Assembly: GCF_018130615.1 (NCBI RefSeq)
Contig: NZ_JAFCKB010000006.1
Location: 344,784-408,783 of the forward strand
Source: Bradyrhizobium manausense
GTDB lineage: Bacteria > Pseudomonadota > Alphaproteobacteria > Rhizobiales > Xanthobacteraceae
Direction of reading: 5' to 3'
DNA length: 64,000 nt
Shown: in pieces, positions 59,559 to 64,000 of the stretch
Position numbering within the stretch: the first letter of the stretch is position 1
Layout: every line of letters starts with the position of its first letter
Translations under genes and position numbers: made by a program
Notes under the pieces: model-generated
What the model saw: the letters and a program-made list of their open reading frames with translations, nothing else
What the model was told of the DNA's origin: nothing
Databases searched by the model: none

Positions 59559-61928
59559 TTACACCGCCCCCTTCGCGTCCTGAATCGCGCGCCACACGCG
59601 CTCCGGGGTCAAGGGCATGTCGATGTGCTTGATGCCGTAGTCCGAGAGCGCGTCGAGCACCGCGTTCACCACCGTCGACAGGCTGCCGGCACAGCCGGCT
59701 TCGCCGCAGCCCTTGCTGCCGAGCGGATTGGTCGTGGCCGGCACCGGGTGGTCACCGACCGTCATGCTGGGCACATCTTCCGCGCGAGGCAGAGCATAGT
59801 CCATCAGCGAGCCCGTGATCGGCTGGCCGCTCTCGTCGTAGCGGACGTGCTCCATCAGCGCTTGGCCGATGCCCTGCACGACGCCGCCATGAAGCTGGCC
59901 GGCGACCAGCAGCGGGTTGATCACCGTGCCGAAATCGTTGACCGCGCTGTAGCGCACAATCTGCACCACGCCGGTCTCGGGATCGATCTCGACCTCGGCG
60001 ACGTGGCAGCCGTTCGGAAACGCTGACGGCACCGGCTCGCTGGTGTGGTCGACGTCGAGACTATCAGGCACGCCGTCCGGCACCTTGCCGTCATGCAGGC
60101 GCCTGGCGAGCTCCATGATGTCGATGCTGCGGTCGGTGCCGGCGATGGTAAAGCTGCCGTCCGCGAACTCGATGTCGGCCTCGGACGCCTCGAGCATGTG
60201 TGCGGCGGCGCGCTTGCCTTTTTCGATGACGAGCTTGGCGGCGCCCACGATCGCCATGCCGCTCGCAGTGATCGAGCGTGAGCCGCCGGTGCCGTTGCCG
60301 GTGTGGACGATGTCGCTGTCGCCCTGCACCAGCTTCACGCTCTCGAAGGGAACCCCCAGCTGCGCGCACAGCACCTGGGCGAACGGCGTGGCGTGGCCCT
60401 GGCCGTAGTCGAGCGTGCCGGTGATGAGCTGCACGGTACCATCGGCATCGAACACGATTTTGCCGAGCTCGGGGCTTGGCGGCGCGGTGACCTCGAGATA
60501 GGAGCCGACCGCGATGCCGCGCAGCTTGCCGGCCTTCCTGCTCTCCTTCTTGCGCTTGGCGAAGTTCTCGTGGTCGGAGATGTCGAGCGCCTTGGCGAAG
60601 ACGGCCTGAAAGTCGCCGCTGTCATAGGTGACGCCGGAGGAGGCCGCGAACGGCATCTGGTTCGGCTTGATGAAGTTGCGCTTGCGCATTGTCAGCCGGT
60701 TGATGCCCATTTCGTCGGCGGCGCGGTCGATCAGCCGCTCCATGTAGTAGTTGGCCTCGGGCCGGCCGGCGCCGCGATAGGCGCCCATCAGCGTGGTGTT
60801 GGTCAGCACCGTCTTGATGTCGATGCCCATCAGGGGCGTGCGGTAGACGCTGGAGAAGTTCTTGCCGGTGTTGAGCGAGAGCGGGCCGGGCGCAACGCCG
60901 GTGATGTAGGCGCCGAGATTACCGTAGCCCGAAAGCTTCGCCGCGAGGAAATGTCCCTCGGCGTCGAGCGCGAGCTCGGCATGGATCTTTTGCGCACGGC
61001 CGTGGCTGTCGGAGAGGAAGCTGGTCGAGCGCTCGTCGAGCCACTTCACCGGGCGTCCCAGCGCCTTCGCCGCGTACAGGATGCACATGTATTCGGGATA
61101 GTTGACGTTCTTCATGCCGAAGGAGCCACCGACATTGGCGGTGAGGACGCGCACTTTCTCGTTCGGCACCTTGAGGTTCTTGGCAAGGTTGGCGCGGTTG
61201 CCCGCCACCCCCTGCGTCGGCATCTGGATGGTGTAGCGCTCGGTGGCCTTGTCGTAGGAGGCAAGTCCGACGCGCGGCTCCATCGACACCACGGCGACGC
61301 GGGTGTTCTCGATGTCGACCTTGGTGACATGGGCGGCGCTGGCGAAGGCCGCGTTGACCTTCTCCATGTCGCCATAATGATAGTCGAGCGCGACGTTGTT
61401 CGGGATGTGGTCGTAAAGTTGTGGCGCGCCGGGCTTGGTGGCCTCCTCGGGATCGGTCACCGCGGGCAGGGGCTCGATGTCGAGCTCGACGGCCTCGGCC
61501 GCATCGCGCGCCTGCGCCAGCGTGTCGGCCACCACGAAGGCGACGGGGTCGCCGACGAAGCGAACTTTGTCGGTGGCGAGTGGCTGGCGGTTGGTCTGGA
61601 GCAGGGGCGAGCCGTCGCGGCTCTTCAGCGGCAGGCCGCAGGTGAAAGGGCCATAGCCGGCGGCATCGAGGTCCTTGCCGGTCCACACGCCCAGCACTCC
61701 CGGCATCGCCTTGGCGGCATCGATACCGATGCCGCGGATGATTCCATGGGCATGGGTCGAGCGAACGATCACGGCATAGGCCTGGCCGGGCAGGTTGAAA
61801 TCGTCGGTGTAGCGGCCCTTGCCGCGCACCAGCGTGTCGTCCTCCTTGCGGCGGACCGGCTGCCCGACGCCGTATTTTTGCAGTGCAATAGCGTTTTCGA
61901 GCGTCGAGGATTTCGTGTGTTCTTGCAT
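59559..61928 (-). CDS. CoxL-like molybdopterin-binding large subunit (form II, xanthine dehydrogenase family)
   Basis: A 789-residue molybdenum hydroxylase large subunit: GVGQPVRRKEDDTLVRGKGRYTDDF at the N-terminus, AYRGAGRPEANYYMERL in the middle, and GSKGCGEAGCAGSLSTVVNAVLDAL near the end. The loop reads AYRGAGR, as in form II proteins, rather than the AYRCSFR of carbon-monoxide-oxidising CoxL, so CO is not the expected substrate. No CoxM (FAD) or CoxS (2Fe-2S) partner is adjacent, which is unusual; they must be elsewhere or outside the window. It is divergent from the phosphatase gene. Confidence 0.9.
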   Translation of the reverse strand: MQEHTKSSTLENAIALQKYGVGQPVRRKEDDTLVRGKGRYTDDFNLPGQAYAVIVRSTHAHGIIRGIGIDAAKAMPGVLGVWTGKDLDAAGYGPFTCGLPLKSRDGSPLLQTNRQPLATDKVRFVGDPVAFVVADTLAQARDAAEAVELDIEPLPAVTDPEEATKPGAPQLYDHIPNNVALDYHYGDMEKVNAAFASAAHVTKVDIENTRVAVVSMEPRVGLASYDKATERYTIQMPTQGVAGNRANLAKNLKVPNEKVRVLTANVGGSFGMKNVNYPEYMCILYAAKALGRPVKWLDERSTSFLSDSHGRAQKIHAELALDAEGHFLAAKLSGYGNLGAYITGVAPGPLSLNTGKNFSSVYRTPLMGIDIKTVLTNTTLMGAYRGAGRPEANYYMERLIDRAADEMGINRLTMRKRNFIKPNQMPFAASSGVTYDSGDFQAVFAKALDISDHENFAKRKKESRKAGKLRGIAVGSYLEVTAPPSPELGKIVFDADGTVQLITGTLDYGQGHATPFAQVLCAQLGVPFESVKLVQGDSDIVHTGNGTGGSRSITASGMAIVGAAKLVIEKGKRAAAHMLEASEADIEFADGSFTIAGTDRSIDIMELARRLHDGKVPDGVPDSLDVDHTSEPVPSAFPNGCHVAEVEIDPETGVVQIVRYSAVNDFGTVINPLLVAGQLHGGVVQGIGQALMEHVRYDESGQPITGSLMDYALPRAEDVPSMTVGDHPVPATTNPLGSKGCGEAGCAGSLSTVVNAVLDALSDYGIKHIDMPLTPERVWRAIQDAKGAV

Positions 61929-62136
61929 GGAATGACCTGAAAAGCCGGCAATTGCGCGGTTTGTGGGCGCCTGGGGGACCGGATCCCCTGAGATAACCCA
62001 CCGACCCGTTCACGACAACGCACGAATGGACATGGTCCTATGTGATGCGTTGTTGCGCATACCCGCCGCGCTGCTAATGTTTCAGGCGAAAAATCAATTC
62101 CAGACCGGCCCGACCGGCCGCGGAAAGACAGTTTGT

Positions 62137-63210
62137 ATGAATGACCACACGCGGCTCCGCGACGGCCTTGCGCCGCACGGTGAGCTGGAGGGGTCGATGG
62201 TGGCGGTGGCGTTGGCCACTGAGCCCGCCGTCCCCGTGCAGGCGTCGGGAACCGGCGTTTATGCGGCGCTCGACCTCGGCACCAACAATTGCAGGCTCCT
62301 GATCGCCTGTCCGACCCACGACGGCTTTCGCGTGGTCGATTCCTTTTCGCGCATCATCCGGCTCGGCGAAGGCGTCTCGGCCACGGGGAACATCAGCGAG
62401 GCGGCGATCGATCGCGCCATCGCCGCGCTCAGCATCTGCCGGGACAAGATCAACTTACGGAAAGCGCGGCGGCTGCGGCTGATCGCGACCGAAGCCTGCC
62501 GCGCGGCCTCCAATGCGGAAGATTTCCGCAGCCGTGTCGCGGCCGAGACCGGCATCGAGCTCGAGGTGATCGACCGCGAAACGGAAGCCTCGCTCGCCAT
62601 GCTCGGCTGCTCGCCGTTGGTCGATCCCCGGGGCAGAGGTGCCATCCTGTTCGATATCGGCGGCGGCTCGACCGAGCTGGTGCGGATCGAGCGCGACGCG
62701 CAAAATCCGGAGCCGCGCATCAAGGCGTGGATGTCGATTCCGTACGGCGTCGTCACGCTGGCCGAACAGTTCGGTGGCCGCGACGTGACGCCGGAGATCT
62801 ATGCCGCGATGGAGCAGGAGGTCGCCAACCATGTCGCGCCTTTCGCGGAAGCCCATGGCCGCGATCTCAACGACATGCATCTGCTCGGCACGTCGGGCAC
62901 GGTGACCACGCTCGCCGGCATCCATCTCAATCTCGCGCGCTACGACCGCCGCCGCATCGACAGCATCTGGATGAACGACACCGACATCACCGCGACCATC
63001 AACAAACTGCTTGGCATGAGCTACGAGGAGCGCGCGAACAACAACTGCATCAGCGTCGAGCGCGCCGATCTCGTGCTGGCCGGCTGCGCCATTCTCGATG
63101 CGATCCGCCGCGCCTTCCCGCTGCCGCGCCTGCGCGTCGCCGACCGCGGCCTGCGCGAGGGCATGCTGGTCGAGATGATGCGCGAGGACGGCGCGCTCAG
63201 GAGCTGGTGA
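62137..63210 (+). CDS. Ppx/GppA family exopolyphosphatase/pppGpp phosphatase
   Basis: A 357-residue sugar-kinase-fold phosphatase. The phosphate-1 motif is ALDLGTNNCRLLIA (45-58) and the phosphate-2 motif is FDIGGGSTELVRI; the core ends in ADRGLREGML. It lacks the HD-like C-terminal domain of full-length E. coli Ppx (about 510 residues), so it is the short form common in alphaproteobacteria. It would act on polyphosphate or pppGpp. The ATG 62137 is chosen over longer readings that cross the intergenic region. It is directly followed by rlmE. Confidence 0.9.
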   Translation: MNDHTRLRDGLAPHGELEGSMVAVALATEPAVPVQASGTGVYAALDLGTNNCRLLIACPTHDGFRVVDSFSRIIRLGEGVSATGNISEAAIDRAIAALSICRDKINLRKARRLRLIATEACRAASNAEDFRSRVAAETGIELEVIDRETEASLAMLGCSPLVDPRGRGAILFDIGGGSTELVRIERDAQNPEPRIKAWMSIPYGVVTLAEQFGGRDVTPEIYAAMEQEVANHVAPFAEAHGRDLNDMHLLGTSGTVTTLAGIHLNLARYDRRRIDSIWMNDTDITATINKLLGMSYEERANNNCISVERADLVLAGCAILDAIRRAFPLPRLRVADRGLREGMLVEMMREDGALRSW

Positions 63211-63211
63211 G

Positions 63212-63901
63212 ATGGCCAAAGACACCACCGGCCGCTTGCACGTCCAGGTCAAGACCGGCGGCAAGCGCAAGTTGTCGTCGAAGCTCTGGCTGGAGCGGCA
63301 GCTCAACGATCCCTACGTCGCCAAGGCCAAGGCGGCCGGCTATCGGTCGCGCGCGGCGTTCAAGCTGCTCGAGATCGACGACAAGTTCCGCCTGCTCAAG
63401 CCTGGCATGGCCGTGGTCGACCTCGGCGCCGCGCCCGGCGGCTGGAGCCAGATCGCAGCCAAGCGGGTCGGCTCGGTCGATGGCAAGGGCAAGGTCGTGG
63501 CGATCGATCTCTTGGAGATGCCGGAGATCCCCGGCGTCGACTTCGCGCAGCTCGATTTCATGGACAATGACGCGCCCGACAAGCTCACCGCGATGTTGGG
63601 CGGTGGCGCCGATGTCGTGATGTCGGACATGGCCGCCAACACCACCGGCCATCGCAAGACCGACCAGCTCCGCATCGTCGGTCTGGTCGAGACCGCCGCC
63701 GCGTTCGCCTGCGACGTGCTCAAGCCCGGCGGCACGTTCCTGGCCAAGACGTTCCAGAGCGGCGCCGATGCCGATCTGCTCGCCCAGCTCAAGCGCGACT
63801 TTGCGACGGTGCGTCATGTGAAGCCCGCGGCGAGCCGGCAGGATTCGTCCGAGCGTTACGTGCTGGCGACGGGTTTTCGGGGCGAGGCGAAGGCGCAATA
63901 A
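63212..63901 (+). CDS. rlmE: 23S rRNA 2'-O-methyltransferase RlmE (FtsJ)
   Basis: A 229-residue methyltransferase that modifies U2552 of 23S rRNA in the family. YRSRAAFKLLEIDDKF contains the first catalytic lysine (K51), VVDLGAAPGGWSQ binds S-adenosylmethionine, VMSDMAANTTG holds the catalytic aspartate, and LKPGGTFLAKTFQ the second lysine. It starts one base after the Ppx/GppA stop, a pairing seen in many alphaproteobacteria. Confidence 0.95.
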   Translation: MAKDTTGRLHVQVKTGGKRKLSSKLWLERQLNDPYVAKAKAAGYRSRAAFKLLEIDDKFRLLKPGMAVVDLGAAPGGWSQIAAKRVGSVDGKGKVVAIDLLEMPEIPGVDFAQLDFMDNDAPDKLTAMLGGGADVVMSDMAANTTGHRKTDQLRIVGLVETAAAFACDVLKPGGTFLAKTFQSGADADLLAQLKRDFATVRHVKPAASRQDSSERYVLATGFRGEAKAQ

Positions 63902-63926
63902 CTCCGCTGTCGTCCCGGTGAAGGCC

Positions 63927-64000
63927 CTAGGGCATGCACGTATCTCTGAGGCTCCATCCGGCTGCGGCGGCTTTGAAGTATTCGAGGCCGTTTTTGAAGG
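63927..64000 (-). other. possible C-terminal end of a gene cut by the right edge
   Basis: On the minus strand a frame is open from the window edge and ends at a TAG at 63927, translating to FKNGLEYFKAAAAGWSLRDTCMP. The amphipathic composition looks protein-like, but only 24 codons are visible, so this may equally be non-coding. Confidence 0.25.

Noticed and set aside
59559-61928. Assignment as true carbon-monoxide dehydrogenase large subunit
   Set aside because: The active-site loop is AYRGAGR, not the AYRCSFR of CO-oxidising form I enzymes, and the small and medium subunit genes are absent.

Overview
The window is high-GC and almost wholly coding. Gene families, codon use and intergenic palindromes point to an alphaproteobacterium of the Bradyrhizobium group (Nitrobacteraceae). 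Family-level clues are the TTTAGAA iron-control repeats upstream of TonB-dependent receptors, the many acyl-CoA and sugar-acid catabolic genes, and several families of short palindromic intergenic repeats. No tRNA, rRNA, CRISPR array, phage or insertion sequence was recognised, so this reads as ordinary chromosome rather than an island.

Layout. 1-1306 (minus): an RND-type efflux pair, membrane fusion protein followed by a permease cut by the left edge. 1697-10415 (plus): a small unknown gene, then an iron-uptake block of two tandem siderophore receptors, a PiuC-type Fe(II) dioxygenase, ExbB, ExbD and TonB. The outer-membrane receptors import ferric siderophore and the ExbB-ExbD-TonB complex supplies energy. 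10423-13938: unknown, site-2 protease, a divergent LysR/EamA-transporter pair and a GFA protein. 13946-25886: a sugar or sugar-acid catabolic region under a LacI-type repressor. Two SDRs and an IlvD/EDD dehydratase lie on the minus strand. A four-gene ABC importer, a DenD-like dehydrogenase, a KDG-type kinase and a KDPG-type aldolase lie on the plus strand. Two matching operators flank lacI.

25947-31706 (mostly plus): thiolase, a small coiled-coil protein, a CaiB/BaiF CoA-transferase, a cysteine-less thiolase-like protein paired with a DUF35 protein, a carboxymuconolactone-decarboxylase-family protein and a MazG-like protein. 31716-39294: a three-domain glutaminase, a biotin carrier divergent from an IclR regulator and an acyl-CoA carboxyltransferase, a secreted unknown, a D-2-hydroxyacid dehydrogenase-type flavoprotein and a decayed second carboxyltransferase. 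39396-44276: MFS transporter, thiolase, enoyl-CoA hydratase, thioesterase and TetR. 44389-50043: a valine-degradation operon (MmsA, acyl-CoA dehydrogenase, 3-hydroxyisobutyryl-CoA hydrolase, MmsB) with a divergent LysR regulator. 50173-63901: acyl-CoA synthetase, MaoC and SDR, a flavoprotein, a D-threonine-aldolase-type enzyme, ABC-F, DUF188, a MaoC-like protein, an orphan CoxL-like molybdoenzyme subunit, Ppx/GppA and RlmE.

I did not find an unmistakable new defence or mobile system. The points I think most merit a second look are the iron-control repeat array and the nested hairpin before the second receptor, the split sugar-acid regulon with an operator inside the 3' end of lacI, the thiolase-like/DUF35 pair without the catalytic cysteine, the glutaminase-STAS-cNMP fusion, and the compound IclR operator beside a biotin-dependent carboxylase that has no biotin carboxylase gene nearby. 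All family assignments come from reading motifs by eye; no database search was run.
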